A DNA stretch of 64,000 nucleotides. It comes from CAWGJF01 sp963715745. Its GTDB lineage: Bacteria; Bacteroidota; Ignavibacteria; Ignavibacteriales; Ignavibacteriaceae. Position numbers and translations under genes: made by a program. The first letter of the stretch is position 1, and each line of letters opens with the position of its first letter. The notes beneath the pieces are model-generated. The model made no database searches and had not been told where the DNA came from. It saw only the letters and a program-made list of their open reading frames with translations. This document shows positions 44,187 through 53,380 of this stretch, one piece after another. The DNA lies in assembly GCA_963715745.1 (NCBI GenBank), contig OY970271.1, positions 1,302,001 through 1,366,000 of the forward strand. Direction: 5' to 3'.

Positions 44187-44531
44187 TTATCCTTTAAAAT
44201 GATTCTCATATAAATTTGTGTATTGATTGCTGAGCGATTTCATAATCCATTTTTTTATAAACCAGCTATTATTCATTTCCTTTTTAATGTAATCAATATT
44301 TTGTTTCAATTGATTTGTGAACCTGGTCTTTTCATCTTTTGTGAATTTAATTGTTTCCTCACCGGAATTTATTTTATTAAGGATAGAATTAAATGCTTTT
44401 TCTTCGCCAAAAAATTTGTTGTTTCCCGAAACCTGTTTTAAAACCTGTTTACAAAATGATTGAATTATTTTCTTTTCGTTTTTATCAAATTCAAAATTAT
44501 AATTTGTGAATAATTGTTTCTTCATTTTCAC
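44187..44531 (-). CDS. Uncharacterised small protein between hutU and add
   Basis: A 114-residue, Lys/Asn-rich, mostly helical cytosolic protein without signal peptide or recognised motif. Its start overlaps the end of the adenosine deaminase gene by 35 bases and its stop lies 2 bases before the hutU start, so it belongs to that operon and is probably translated by coupling. ATG 44531 or ATG 44525 could be the start. The tight packing supports a real gene; the helical content with no conserved catalytic residues would fit a binding or regulatory role (inference). Confidence 0.6.
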   Translation of the reverse strand: MKMKKQLFTNYNFEFDKNEKKIIQSFCKQVLKQVSGNNKFFGEEKAFNSILNKINSGEETIKFTKDEKTRFTNQLKQNIDYIKKEMNNSWFIKKWIMKSLSNQYTNLYENHFKG

Positions 44532-45624
44532 CCGGTAAATTATTGAATGAAAGTAGTTGTTCCCGGATTTTCTGGTAGCCGGGTTTAATTATGTTATATA
44601 TGTATTTAAGCCTTTCTTCGTAATGAATAAAAGCAGACTTCATCGAGTTGATAGTTATCTTTTCAAGATCGTCAAGTTTTAGTCCGAAATATTTTATAGC
44701 AAGCAGGAATTCGTTTGTCATTGAAGTATTGCTCATCAACCTGTCATCTGTATTTAATGTAACACGGAATTTATCCTTAAAAAGAATTCCGAAAGGATGA
44801 TCTTCTAATTTTTCAACTGCTCCAGTATGTAGATTGCTTAGCAGACAAATTTCCAGGGGGATACGTTTGTCAAGAATGTACTGTGCAAGGTCGCCAAACC
44901 CAACAACTTCTCCATCATCATCAAGAATTATATCTTCGAGCAGATGTGTTGCATGCCCAATTCTGTGGGCACCGCACCATTGAATAGCCTGCCAGATCGA
45001 TTCCTTTCCGAATGCCTCGCCTGCATGGACGGTTATGTTAAAATTTTCCCGCTGTATATAATGAAAAGCATCTACATGTTTTTTTGGCGGATAGCCGCCT
45101 TCTTCACCTGCAAGATCGAAACCAACAACTCCATGTTCCCTGAAGTTTACAGCAAGTTCGGCAATTTCAAGTGTGTTTTTCATATTTCTCATACCGCAAA
45201 GAATTAATCCATATCCCACTCCAAAATCTTTTTTCCCTTTTTCTAATCCTTTCAATACAGCTTTTACAACTTCGTCCATGTGCAAACCTTTACTTGTATG
45301 AAAAACCGGGGCGAATCTTGTTTCAACATAACAGACGCCATCATTTTTCATATCCTCAAGCATTTCGTAAGCAACACGCTCAAGCGCTTCTTTGGTTTGC
45401 ATTACTCCGGTGGTGTGTTGAAATCCTTTTAAATATTCAACAAGATTTTTAGAATCTGCAGCAGAATGAAACCAGTTTGTGAGTTCAGCAAGATTAGAAG
45501 AAGGAAGGTCATTATACTTTTGTTTTTCAGCCAGTTCAATTATAGTTTTTGGTCTTAATCCTCCGTCAAGATGATCATGTAAAAGCACTTTAGGCAGGGA
45601 ATTAATAAGTTGATCAGTCTTCAA
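44497..45624 (-). CDS. add: Adenosine deaminase
   Basis: A 375-residue zinc amidohydrolase that deaminates adenosine (or a related nucleoside) to inosine in purine salvage. The metal ligands are in LLHDHLDGGLRP (His16, His18), and catalytic residues lie in NFNITVHAGEAFG (His, Glu), HRIGHATHL and VTLNTDDRLM (Asp-Asp). EICLLSNLHTGAVEKLEDHP with the SNLxTG pattern also fits. The C-terminal tail beyond residue 350 is longer than in many homologues and overlaps the following small gene. It is the first gene of a minus-strand run with the 114-aa protein, hutU and the SFPD protein. Confidence 0.9.
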   Translation of the reverse strand: MKTDQLINSLPKVLLHDHLDGGLRPKTIIELAEKQKYNDLPSSNLAELTNWFHSAADSKNLVEYLKGFQHTTGVMQTKEALERVAYEMLEDMKNDGVCYVETRFAPVFHTSKGLHMDEVVKAVLKGLEKGKKDFGVGYGLILCGMRNMKNTLEIAELAVNFREHGVVGFDLAGEEGGYPPKKHVDAFHYIQRENFNITVHAGEAFGKESIWQAIQWCGAHRIGHATHLLEDIILDDDGEVVGFGDLAQYILDKRIPLEICLLSNLHTGAVEKLEDHPFGILFKDKFRVTLNTDDRLMSNTSMTNEFLLAIKYFGLKLDDLEKITINSMKSAFIHYEERLKYIYNIIKPGYQKIREQLLSFNNLPGENEETIIHKL

Positions 45625-45750
45625 AAAAACCTCAATTTTATTGATGAAAAATATCCCATTAACACTCTAAAATCAATTTAAATTGAATTAAATGAAGAAG
45701 TATTTGCAAGCAAATAACCTAGTTTTATGTTCAAGCAGACTTATTTTTCC

Positions 45751-45781
45751 TTGATTCTACGCAGTCATTGTACTAATTTTG
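45751..45781 (+). promoter_or_regulatory. Bacteroidota-type promoter for the TPR gene
   Basis: TTG at 45751-45753, a 20-base spacer, then TAATTTTG at 45774-45781, which matches TAnnTTTG exactly. The leader to ATG 45812 is about 25 bases. Confidence 0.5.
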
Positions 45782-45811
45782 AGTTCGTCAAATCTATTAT
45801 TGGAGTAAAAT

Positions 45812-46975
45812 ATGCGTATATCTAAACTATTAATTGCAGTTGCAATTTTTGCCGGTTTAATGTTTACCGGTTTTGATTGTGGATCAACTGAAATAACCAG
45901 TGCCAGGCTTTATATTCAACAAAAAAATTATGACAAAGCATTGGAAACATTGCAGAAAGACATCCAGAAAAATCCCAAGAGTGATGAAGGATATTATTTA
46001 ATGGGATATGTGTATGGTCAACAGGGTAATATCCAAAAGATGGTTGAATCATTTGATAAATCACTTTCAATCAGCAATAAATTTAAAGAGGATATTACAA
46101 ACCAGAAAGCCATCTACTGGGCTGAATCTTACAATAGAGGTGTAAGTTTATTTCAGCGTGGTAATAAAACTGAAGATAAAGACAGTTCTAAAATATTTTA
46201 TGGGAAATCAATTGAAGCATTTAAAGATGCAATTTTAATTGAGCCTGATTCAGCAAATAACTACAGGAATCTTGCTTTCGTTTATTTAACCAACCAGCAG
46301 AATGATGAAGCAATTGATCCTTTAAAAAAACTTATTGATCTGGAAAAAACTGAAGATGCATATCAGTATCTTGGTAAGATATATTATACTGACGGTGCCA
46401 ATACAATGAATAAATATAAAAACGATGGAAATGTTTCTGATAGTGTAAAAGCAATGGAATATTTTAGTAAAGCAATTAATGTGCTTGAAGAAGGACAGAA
46501 ACTCTATCCGGATAATACTGAAATTCTGACAACCTTATCCAACTGTTATGTTGGAGCAAATAGGCTAGAAGTTGCTATGAATTCTTTCAAAACCGGTATT
46601 CAAAAAGAACCGGATAACCAGTATTACAGGTACAATTACGGTGTACTTTTACTTGGTGCAAAAGAATATACAGAAGCTGAAAAACAATTTAAAAAAGCAA
46701 TTGAGATTGATCCTGAATACACAAACGCTATTTATAACCTTGCTGTTACTTATGTTAAATGGGGTGCTGAGTTAAATAAAAAAGCTGATGAAGAAGGCTC
46801 TATGAGTGAAGAATATAAAACTAAGTACCAGGCTGCTTTACCGTATCTTGAAAAAGTAGTTGATTTGGAACCGGATAATGTTGATATGTGGGATCTTCTT
46901 GCAAGAGTTTATACAGTGCTTGGAATGACTAAAGAAGCAACTGATGCATACAATAAAGTTGATTCGTTGAGATAA
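45812..46975 (+). CDS. Exported TPR-repeat protein
   Basis: A 387-residue protein with a hydrophobic signal sequence (ISKLLIAVAIFAGLMF) and Cys23 shortly after it (TGFDCGS). The lipobox is imperfect, so lipid anchoring is possible but not certain. The rest is tetratricopeptide repeats: KNYDKALETLQKDIQKNPKS, GYYLMGYVYGQQGNIQKMVE, NYRNLAFVYLTNQQNDEAID, YRYNYGVLLLGAKEYTEAEK, then AIYNLAVTYVKWG and WDLLARVYTVLGMTKEATDA. These form a scaffold for protein binding in the periplasm or at the outer membrane. The partner is unknown. It is probably co-transcribed with the DUF3467 gene 33 bases downstream. Confidence 0.82.
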   Translation: MRISKLLIAVAIFAGLMFTGFDCGSTEITSARLYIQQKNYDKALETLQKDIQKNPKSDEGYYLMGYVYGQQGNIQKMVESFDKSLSISNKFKEDITNQKAIYWAESYNRGVSLFQRGNKTEDKDSSKIFYGKSIEAFKDAILIEPDSANNYRNLAFVYLTNQQNDEAIDPLKKLIDLEKTEDAYQYLGKIYYTDGANTMNKYKNDGNVSDSVKAMEYFSKAINVLEEGQKLYPDNTEILTTLSNCYVGANRLEVAMNSFKTGIQKEPDNQYYRYNYGVLLLGAKEYTEAEKQFKKAIEIDPEYTNAIYNLAVTYVKWGAELNKKADEEGSMSEEYKTKYQAALPYLEKVVDLEPDNVDMWDLLARVYTVLGMTKEATDAYNKVDSLR

Positions 46976-47008
46976 TTGAGTTAATGTTTAATAACGTTTA
47001 AGGATATT

Positions 47009-47332
47009 ATGAACCAGAACAAACAACAGGGACAGCAAATAAACATCGAACTAGGTGAGAAGGAATCGGAAGGTATTTATTCAAATCTTGCGATAATAAC
47101 TCATTCACCTGCTGAGTTTATTATTGATTTTACCCGGATAGTTCCCGGTGTGCCAAAGGCTAAAGTGCACGCAAGAATTATTACAACACCGCAGCACGCA
47201 AAAATGTTTATGAAAGCTCTTAAAGAAAATATTGATAAGTTTGAGTCACGGTTTGGTGAGATAAAGCTTGAATCACCTCCAAACCAGCATTTTGGATTTG
47301 TCCCGCCAAAGGAAAATGAAAAGGTGAATTAA
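47009..47332 (+). CDS. DUF3467 family protein
   Basis: A 107-residue cytosolic protein matching the DUF3467 pattern: INIELGEKESEGIYSNLAII, then HSPAEFIIDFTRIVPGVPKA, KVHARIITTPQHAKMFMKAL and KENIDKFESRFGEI. The family is widespread and conserved but has no assigned function. AAGGA precedes ATG 47009. It follows the TPR gene and ends at a strong terminator. Confidence 0.82.
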   Translation: MNQNKQQGQQINIELGEKESEGIYSNLAIITHSPAEFIIDFTRIVPGVPKAKVHARIITTPQHAKMFMKALKENIDKFESRFGEIKLESPPNQHFGFVPPKENEKVN

Positions 47333-47354
47333 AAATTTCCTTGTAGAAATCAGA

Positions 47355-47388
47355 AAGCCATACTTTAAATCAGGTATGGCTTTTTTAT
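47355..47388 (+). terminator. Terminator between the convergent DUF3467 and LptFG units
   Basis: A 9-bp stem, AAGCCATAC at 47355-47363 and GTATGGCTT at 47374-47382, followed by TTTTTT. On the minus strand the downstream tract is short (TTTCTG), so it mainly serves the plus strand. Confidence 0.8.
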
Positions 47389-47399
47389 TTAACAAAATT

Positions 47400-48485
47400 C
47401 TAATTTCTCAATCTCGGAATTGTTATAAAAGTTCCGGCAACAAAAACAAGGTTTGCAAACCAGGCGGTTAGTACGGGATCAAGCGCCCCGTTTTTACCAA
47501 AAGCCTGGCTAACTTTCATAAAAACGAGATATAGAAAAGTAATTAAAATATTTATCCCCACCTGGACTGCAAGCCCGCCTCTTTTTCTTCTTGTAACTGC
47601 AATCGGCAGACCAAATAAAACAATAATGAAACTTGTTAATGAAAATGCAATTCGTGAATTATATTCTATTTGTACAATTGCAGGATCAGTTCCGGCTTTT
47701 TTCTGTGCATCAATTAAATCACTTAATTCGCTCAGGTTCATTTCTACAGGCTTTTGTTGTTTGCTGGATAAATCTGTCGGAGTAAAATTTAAATAATTAA
47801 TTCTTAGAGAATCAAAATAATCAGCTGTATCGCTGGAATCAGAAAATGTTCTTTTAACTCCGTTAATTGCAATCCAGCTATGACTTAATGAATCGTACCT
47901 CATAATTCTGGAATCAATTCGGGAAACCATTTTGGTCAAATCATTTTTATCAAAATCCTGTATGCTTACCCTGTTTGCTTCGTCCTTTGAATCATCAAAA
48001 AAAGAAATGCTTACAATTCTTGTACGCTTATCCTGGAAAAAAATATTGCTGCCTGTAAATGAAAGACCTTTCTTTAAATAAACCTGTTCAATATAAACCT
48101 TTGATTTGTTTGCCATCGGCACAACATATCCGCCGAAGTAAATAGAAAACATACTTATGATAAAAGCAGTAATTGCAAACGGAAGCATAAACCTGTAAAG
48201 GCTCATTCCACTTGCTTTCATGGCTGTCAGCTCGCTCAGGTTGGCAACTTTTCCTGCAGTAAAAAGTGCGCCGAACAAAACTCCAACCGGCGTCATCAAC
48301 TTTAGCATTTCAGGACTGAAGACAAGATAGTAATGAAAAATTTCGATGGTTGGAACACCCTGGTCAATAAAGTCATCCAGGTTTTCCATTGCATCAATCA
48401 CAACAAAAATTAATGTGAACGCAAGGATTCCGAAGACCATAGTCTGCAGAAATTGTTTTACAAGATATTTATCAAGCAGCTTCAT
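47400..48485 (-). CDS. LptF/LptG-family permease of the LPS export system
   Basis: A 361-residue inner membrane protein of the YjgP/YjgQ family, which with LptB extracts LPS for transport to the outer membrane. The N-terminus MKLLDKYLVKQFLQTMVFGI and the helix pair with VGVLFGALFTAGKVANLSEL are diagnostic, as is MKASGMSLYRFMLPFAI (coupling helix). A periplasmic beta domain fills the middle (residues about 130-260), and the last helices are RIAFSLTSFIIVLFGLPIAV and following. The start overlaps the end of its upstream paralogue by 14 bases. Whether it is LptF or LptG is not decided here. Confidence 0.88.
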   Translation of the reverse strand: MKLLDKYLVKQFLQTMVFGILAFTLIFVVIDAMENLDDFIDQGVPTIEIFHYYLVFSPEMLKLMTPVGVLFGALFTAGKVANLSELTAMKASGMSLYRFMLPFAITAFIISMFSIYFGGYVVPMANKSKVYIEQVYLKKGLSFTGSNIFFQDKRTRIVSISFFDDSKDEANRVSIQDFDKNDLTKMVSRIDSRIMRYDSLSHSWIAINGVKRTFSDSSDTADYFDSLRINYLNFTPTDLSSKQQKPVEMNLSELSDLIDAQKKAGTDPAIVQIEYNSRIAFSLTSFIIVLFGLPIAVTRRKRGGLAVQVGINILITFLYLVFMKVSQAFGKNGALDPVLTAWFANLVFVAGTFITIPRLRN

Positions 48486-49845
48486 TTTCTACTTCAGGGA
48501 AACGGAATCTTTTAGGAATAAGTTTTTTAATGAAATTAAATTTAAGTGTAAGGGCTTCTTTATTTGTTTTATAAATAAGAATTATCCCAAGAATACCAAT
48601 AACAAAATTTGCTGACCACATTCCCATAAACGGTGATATGAATCCTCTTTCAGCTAACTTTTCACCACCGATTAAAAATGCCCAGTATAGCAGAAAGAAA
48701 AAAAGACTGATACTTGCAGCAACGCCAAATCCGCCTTTACGTACCATAATTCCAAGAGGTGCCCCAATCAGTACAAACACAATGCAGGCAAACGGAATTG
48801 AATACTTTTTGTAAATCTCAACCTCATATTTTTCAATTTCGTGCTGATTGTAATCTGCTCGTCGGAATATTCCGACTATTTTATTTTTTGCAGTTTTCAT
48901 TTTTTCTATTATTCTTGCATAAACAAGCTCTTTTGCATTTTGAACTTTTACTTTTGGGTATGCATTGGCTGAAGTGGAATCAAGGAAAAAATATTTTTCT
49001 AATTCAGTATTTAACTTGGCAAAGTTTTCTTTCTTTTCTTTTTCATAATTGTCGACAATGGTCTGCATTGTATCAACTCCCATTTCCCGTTCGCCGCGTA
49101 AAACTCCCGAAGATTGTTGAAATGAAAATTGTTCTGCATTCATAATTATTCTATGTTTCTTAAATACAAGCTTTCTGTATATGGTGCTGTTACGAACTTC
49201 GGATTCATGAATTTCACCATCCTGCAAATCCATAATTAAATTTTTCTGATCCTGGGAGAAAAAGATTTTACCTTTTTTTGCAGTAACAACATTTATCTCG
49301 GAAGGTTTTGAATAATCGTAAATTGTTACATCCCTAAGCTCATTTGTTTTGTTATTTATTTTTCTTACAAGAATTGCATAGTTTGAAACTTCCTGTGAAA
49401 AAAAACCTTCTTCAAGTGAAAGAGTCGGCTTCTTGCGGGAAATATCCGTCATTAAAATTTTTGCCTGGTGATTTGCATCCGGTAGTACATAATTGTTGAA
49501 CAGAAACAGTAACGCTGCAACAACCACTCCTGCAATCATAGGTGCAAGCATCATTTTATAAAGGCTAATGCCAGATGATTTTAGCACAGTTACTTCATTA
49601 TTCTGGGAAAGATTTCCAAACGCCATAAGTGTTGCAACAAGTGAAGCCATTGGAACAACCAGAACAAGCATCCAGGAGAGATTATATGTTATTAGTTGAA
49701 TGATCAGCCACGCATCAAGACCTTTGCCCACTAGCCTGTCTGCGAACTTCATCATAAACTGAAGAAGAAAAACCCCCATCAAAGTAAAAATGGAAAATAT
49801 GAAGGGCAGAAAATGATTGCGGAGAATGTATTTATGAATAATCAT
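48472..49845 (-). CDS. LptF/LptG-family permease, second subunit
   Basis: A paralogue and partner of the adjacent gene. The start is placed at ATG 49845 (MIIHKYILRNHFLPFIFSIF), because the in-frame upstream extension to 49908 is not family-like. Signatures include VPMASLVATLMAFGNLSQNN, LKSSGISLYKMMLAPMIAGV, a periplasmic beta-jellyroll region, and YSIPFACIVFVLIGAPLGIM then RKGGFGVAASISLFFFLLYW. At 457 residues it is longer than the usual 360-370, with the extra length in the periplasmic domain. The pair would form the transmembrane part of LptB2FG; lptB is elsewhere. Confidence 0.87.
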   Translation of the reverse strand: MIIHKYILRNHFLPFIFSIFTLMGVFLLQFMMKFADRLVGKGLDAWLIIQLITYNLSWMLVLVVPMASLVATLMAFGNLSQNNEVTVLKSSGISLYKMMLAPMIAGVVVAALLFLFNNYVLPDANHQAKILMTDISRKKPTLSLEEGFFSQEVSNYAILVRKINNKTNELRDVTIYDYSKPSEINVVTAKKGKIFFSQDQKNLIMDLQDGEIHESEVRNSTIYRKLVFKKHRIIMNAEQFSFQQSSGVLRGEREMGVDTMQTIVDNYEKEKKENFAKLNTELEKYFFLDSTSANAYPKVKVQNAKELVYARIIEKMKTAKNKIVGIFRRADYNQHEIEKYEVEIYKKYSIPFACIVFVLIGAPLGIMVRKGGFGVAASISLFFFLLYWAFLIGGEKLAERGFISPFMGMWSANFVIGILGIILIYKTNKEALTLKFNFIKKLIPKRFRFPEVENEAA

Positions 49846-49953
49846 CTTATGTAAAATAACTAAGGCAAAAATGTTTAACAAGGAATTGGCTTGTAGTAGA
49901 CTTATCACATACTATTTTCTATATTTGATTAGCCATTTTCCAATAATAATCTG

Positions 49954-50979
49954 TTGTACAATATTAATTCGCTTCGTGTTATTCTGATCATATTTCTTCT
50001 CGGGGCTTGGGGTTGTTCTGCACAATATATTACAAATGACTTGAATTTAATTCCATCTGCTCATTTTCCCCGGTGGCTCAGCACGGCAAAATTTCATACT
50101 GAACAGACTTCGGGTATTGCATTTATTGGTAAGGATTCGTTGGGTAATAAAAATTTTCTGCTTGCAGATGATATAGGAAAAATTCATCTGATGAAAATAA
50201 CTGATGATACAACCTTCGCATTCATTGATATTAAGTTTTCCGATAGTGTAATTAATTATTTTAAAGATTTTCCAAAACTGGATTTTGAAGAAATTGTTTT
50301 CGATCCGTGGACGAAAAATGTTTATTTGTCTGTTGAAGGCAATGGTGAAGAGTATCGGAAATTTGTTCATATTCTCAGACTAATTTTCAAAGACAATAAT
50401 ATTTATTCGGCTTATTTGCAGTATGTTGAAGATATCAAAATAGAGCCGGAAGATGAGTTCTTAAAATTCACAAAACCGAATATTGGTTTTGAAGGAATAG
50501 CTGTCGATTCAAATAATTTTTACCTTGGACTTGAAAATATTTACGGAACAAAATCATTTGGAGACAGCACATTAATTTATATTGTCGATAAAAAAAATCT
50601 TACAATTAAAAAAACAATTTCAACATCTGGTTTAGGTATACAAACAATTTGCGGATTATATTCTGATAATAATAATTCATTGTGGGGGGTTGACAGAAAC
50701 AAAAGGTTAATTTTTCATTTAACTTTAAATAAAAATCTTGATATCAATCAAATCCGTAAAACTGATTTTGTCCCTGCCATTCCGGGTTATACAAATATTC
50801 CTTATGTTTCATCAGCCGAAAGCATTTGCATGGATAATGAAAATAATATTTACATAGTTGATGATCCCTGGTATCAGTTTTATATTCCGCCGGATTCAAC
50901 TCTTAAGCAGCTTGATGAAGAGACAGTTACAGATTTTAAAGAATTCATCCCTGTTATTTATAAATTCAAAAAAAACTGA
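49954..50979 (+). CDS. Lipoprotein with beta-propeller-like repeats
   Basis: A 341-residue exported protein with a lipobox-like LLGAWGCSAQ at about residues 15-24, so probably a lipoprotein. The body has repeated beta-strand patterns like those of SdiA-regulated or esterase-like/phytase-like propellers: QTSGIAFIGKDSLGNKNFLL, LDFEEIVFDPWTKNVYLSVE, IGFEGIAVDSNNFYLGLENI and AESICMDNENNIYIVDDPWY. The Glu-Glu/Glu-Gly-Ile-Ala signatures hint at a metal site, but no activity is claimed. The start codon is uncertain: TTG 49954 is the first in frame and no ATG is near. It is followed 11 bases later by the M20 peptidase. Confidence 0.55.
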   Translation: MYNINSLRVILIIFLLGAWGCSAQYITNDLNLIPSAHFPRWLSTAKFHTEQTSGIAFIGKDSLGNKNFLLADDIGKIHLMKITDDTTFAFIDIKFSDSVINYFKDFPKLDFEEIVFDPWTKNVYLSVEGNGEEYRKFVHILRLIFKDNNIYSAYLQYVEDIKIEPEDEFLKFTKPNIGFEGIAVDSNNFYLGLENIYGTKSFGDSTLIYIVDKKNLTIKKTISTSGLGIQTICGLYSDNNNSLWGVDRNKRLIFHLTLNKNLDINQIRKTDFVPAIPGYTNIPYVSSAESICMDNENNIYIVDDPWYQFYIPPDSTLKQLDEETVTDFKEFIPVIYKFKKN

Positions 50980-50990
50980 AGGAGCAACAA

Positions 50991-52355
50991 TTGGATAAAG
51001 TAGTTTCGTTTATTGAAGAGGGTAGGGAAAGATTTATTGGGGAATTGAAAGAATTTTTAAGAATTCCAAGCATCAGCACTTTAAGTGATCATAAAAAAGA
51101 TATGTACACAGCGGCGAACTTTGTTCTTCAAAAACTAAAAGATGCAGGAATATCAGAAGCCAGATTAATTGAAACCGATGGTCATCCATTAGTTTATGGA
51201 GAATGGAAAGGCGCACCGGGTAAACCAACAGTTCTGATTTATGGTCATTATGATGTTCAGCCCGTTGATCCATTGAACCTTTGGGATTCACCTCCTTTCG
51301 AACCGGTTGTTAAAGATGGTAAAATTTATGCCAGAGGTGCAACGGACGATAAAGGACAAATGTATATGCACATTAAAAGTGTAGAGGCATTCTTTAAAAC
51401 CAAAACTAAACTTCCTGTTAATGTGAAGTTTATTATTGAAGGAGAAGAAGAAATCGGCAGCAGAAATCTTGAAAAATTTGTAGGTCAAAACGCAGATCTT
51501 TTAAAATGTGATGCCGTATTAATTTCGGATACTGCATTATTTGATAAAGGAATTCCTACATTAACCTATGGTTTAAGAGGTTTGTGTTATATGGAAGTTG
51601 AAGTTACAGGACCAAACAGAGATCTGCATTCAGGTTCTTTCGGTGGTTCTGTTGCAAATCCAATTAATATTCTTGCACAGATGATTTCGCAATTGCAGGA
51701 CAAAAAAGGTAAAATAAAAATTCCCGGATTTTATGATGACATTGTTAAACTGACAAAAAAGGAAAGAGAGAACTTTAAATTACTTCCATTTTCTGAAAAG
51801 AAATTTGCAAAGGAATTAGGAGTAAAAGAAGTTTTTGGTGAGCAGGGATTTTCAACTTTGGAAAGAATCTGGGTCAGACCAACACTTGATTGCAATGGAA
51901 TTATTGGAGGCTTTACTGAAAAAGGAGCCAAAACTGTTTTGCCTTCAAAGGCTACTGCCAAAATAAGTATGAGGCTGGTTCCAAACCAGGATCCAAAAAA
52001 GATTGCAAAACTGTTTACAAAGTATGTTAAAGAAATTCTTCCTAAAACTGTTAAAGTTGAGATACGTGATCTGCATGGTGCTTACCCTATTATGACTTCC
52101 TTAAATGACAAAGCAACGCAGGCAGCCTCAAAAGCTATGTCAAAATCATTTGGCAAAAAGACTGTTTTTATGAGAGAAGGCGGATCAATTCCTATTGTTG
52201 TAACTTTTACTAAAAAACTTAAAGCTCCGCCGGTATTGATGGGACTTGGATTGAATTCAGAAAACCTTCATTCACCAAATGAACATTTTAATTTAAATCA
52301 TTTTCATCTGGGAATTTTAAGTTCAGCTTATTTTCTGGATGAATTTTCGAAATAA
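50991..52355 (+). CDS. M20-family metallopeptidase (dipeptidase-like)
   Basis: A 454-residue zinc exopeptidase of the M20 family, likely releasing amino acids from peptides in the cytosol. Metal and catalytic residues: YGHYDVQPVDP (His86, Asp88), ARGATDDKGQ (Asp119), FIIEGEEEIGS (catalytic and metal Glu152/Glu153) and a late His in LNSENLHSPNEHFNL. The dimerisation domain begins LHSGSFGGSVANPINILAQM. TTG 50991 is supported by GAAGGAG 6 bases upstream and the canonical N-terminal helix. No signal peptide is present. The precise substrate is unknown. Confidence 0.9.
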   Translation: MDKVVSFIEEGRERFIGELKEFLRIPSISTLSDHKKDMYTAANFVLQKLKDAGISEARLIETDGHPLVYGEWKGAPGKPTVLIYGHYDVQPVDPLNLWDSPPFEPVVKDGKIYARGATDDKGQMYMHIKSVEAFFKTKTKLPVNVKFIIEGEEEIGSRNLEKFVGQNADLLKCDAVLISDTALFDKGIPTLTYGLRGLCYMEVEVTGPNRDLHSGSFGGSVANPINILAQMISQLQDKKGKIKIPGFYDDIVKLTKKERENFKLLPFSEKKFAKELGVKEVFGEQGFSTLERIWVRPTLDCNGIIGGFTEKGAKTVLPSKATAKISMRLVPNQDPKKIAKLFTKYVKEILPKTVKVEIRDLHGAYPIMTSLNDKATQAASKAMSKSFGKKTVFMREGGSIPIVVTFTKKLKAPPVLMGLGLNSENLHSPNEHFNLNHFHLGILSSAYFLDEFSK

Positions 52356-52373
52356 AAATTTCAATATAAAAAT

Positions 52374-53237
52374 TTGGGATTAAGAGTAATTAAAAACATT
52401 CTGCTGATTATACTTCTTACTGTAGTAATTATCGGGTGTGAAGAAAAACAGGAGAAGGAAGCCAATGGTTCACTTAAGGATATTGATGTAGCATATTCTC
52501 CGGAAAGAGATGCTGAGATTCAAAAGTACAATCTTGAACAGTTGAAAAAAAACACACCTGAAAGAAAATCCTGTGATGAAATTTCAATCAGGGAATTTTT
52601 GATGAATTATTATCCTGAAGGCACTTACCTGGTTAATGTTGATAATGTTTTACCGGACAAACAATCAAAACCGGCATTACTAAGATATCCGGATAATAAT
52701 CATTTCATTTTTGCTGTGATAGCAAAATCTCGTCCGGGCGAAAGACTGATTGATCAAAAAAATATAGTTGGTTATGATCAAAGTTATATCGATCTGGATA
52801 GTACTGAACTCGGAACTGCTTTTTTCTATCTTATCTTAATAGAATGTGAAAATAATTCAATCGACATAGTTTGGGAAAGTGTTATCCCTTCTCACGGTGG
52901 GTTCAATAATTTTTTTCTTAAAACATGGAATTATCATAATATCCCTTATGTCCAGGTTGATTTTCATTATGCACAGGGAACCGGGCATATTGATTACAAC
53001 TATTTTCTTATAGATGGAATAAGAAATAAACCACATTTGATGATGACCTACGAAGGAATTAATTTCAAAAGAACTATCAGCAACATAAATAAAGATGATT
53101 ACCCGGATTATTATGAGCACATTTATTTTGATTCAGCAAGCAGGATAAATGAAAGGGATTCGGTTGGCTTCACCTGGGATACAAAGGATAGTGTTTATGT
53201 AAATTCCCGCAATAAGAAACAAGTACGTCCATACTAA
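52374..53237 (+). CDS. Uncharacterised lipoprotein
   Basis: A 287-residue protein beginning with a lipoprotein signal: VIKNILLIILLTVVIIGCEE, where Cys near residue 22 follows VIIG. The mature domain has no match I recognise. It has alternating beta strands and aromatic residues (YPEGTYLVNVDNVL, FHYAQGTGHIDYNYFLIDGI, GINFKRTISNINKDDYPDYY). The start is tentative (TTG 52374; no good ribosome-binding site). It follows the M20 peptidase by 18 bases and may belong to the same unit. The C-terminus includes basic and polar residues only. Confidence 0.6.
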   Translation: MGLRVIKNILLIILLTVVIIGCEEKQEKEANGSLKDIDVAYSPERDAEIQKYNLEQLKKNTPERKSCDEISIREFLMNYYPEGTYLVNVDNVLPDKQSKPALLRYPDNNHFIFAVIAKSRPGERLIDQKNIVGYDQSYIDLDSTELGTAFFYLILIECENNSIDIVWESVIPSHGGFNNFFLKTWNYHNIPYVQVDFHYAQGTGHIDYNYFLIDGIRNKPHLMMTYEGINFKRTISNINKDDYPDYYEHIYFDSASRINERDSVGFTWDTKDSVYVNSRNKKQVRPY

Positions 53238-53321
53238 AGAAATCCTATTATTTTAGTCCCCTTTTAATAGATTTTCAGTAATTTTTTTCTGTAATTTTTC
53301 TTAGTTTTTAATTGTATTTAA

Positions 53322-53329
53322 TATATTTG
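53322..53329 (+). promoter_or_regulatory. Possible Bacteroidota -7 element before ygfZ
   Basis: TATATTTG at 53322-53329 matches TAnnTTTG exactly, 51 bases before the ATG at 53381. No clear TTG box lies 19-20 bases upstream, so support is limited. Confidence 0.25.
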
Positions 53330-53380
53330 CAACTTAATATATAAGTAGCTATTAACAAAAAAGGGTCTTTGGGAAAATAA

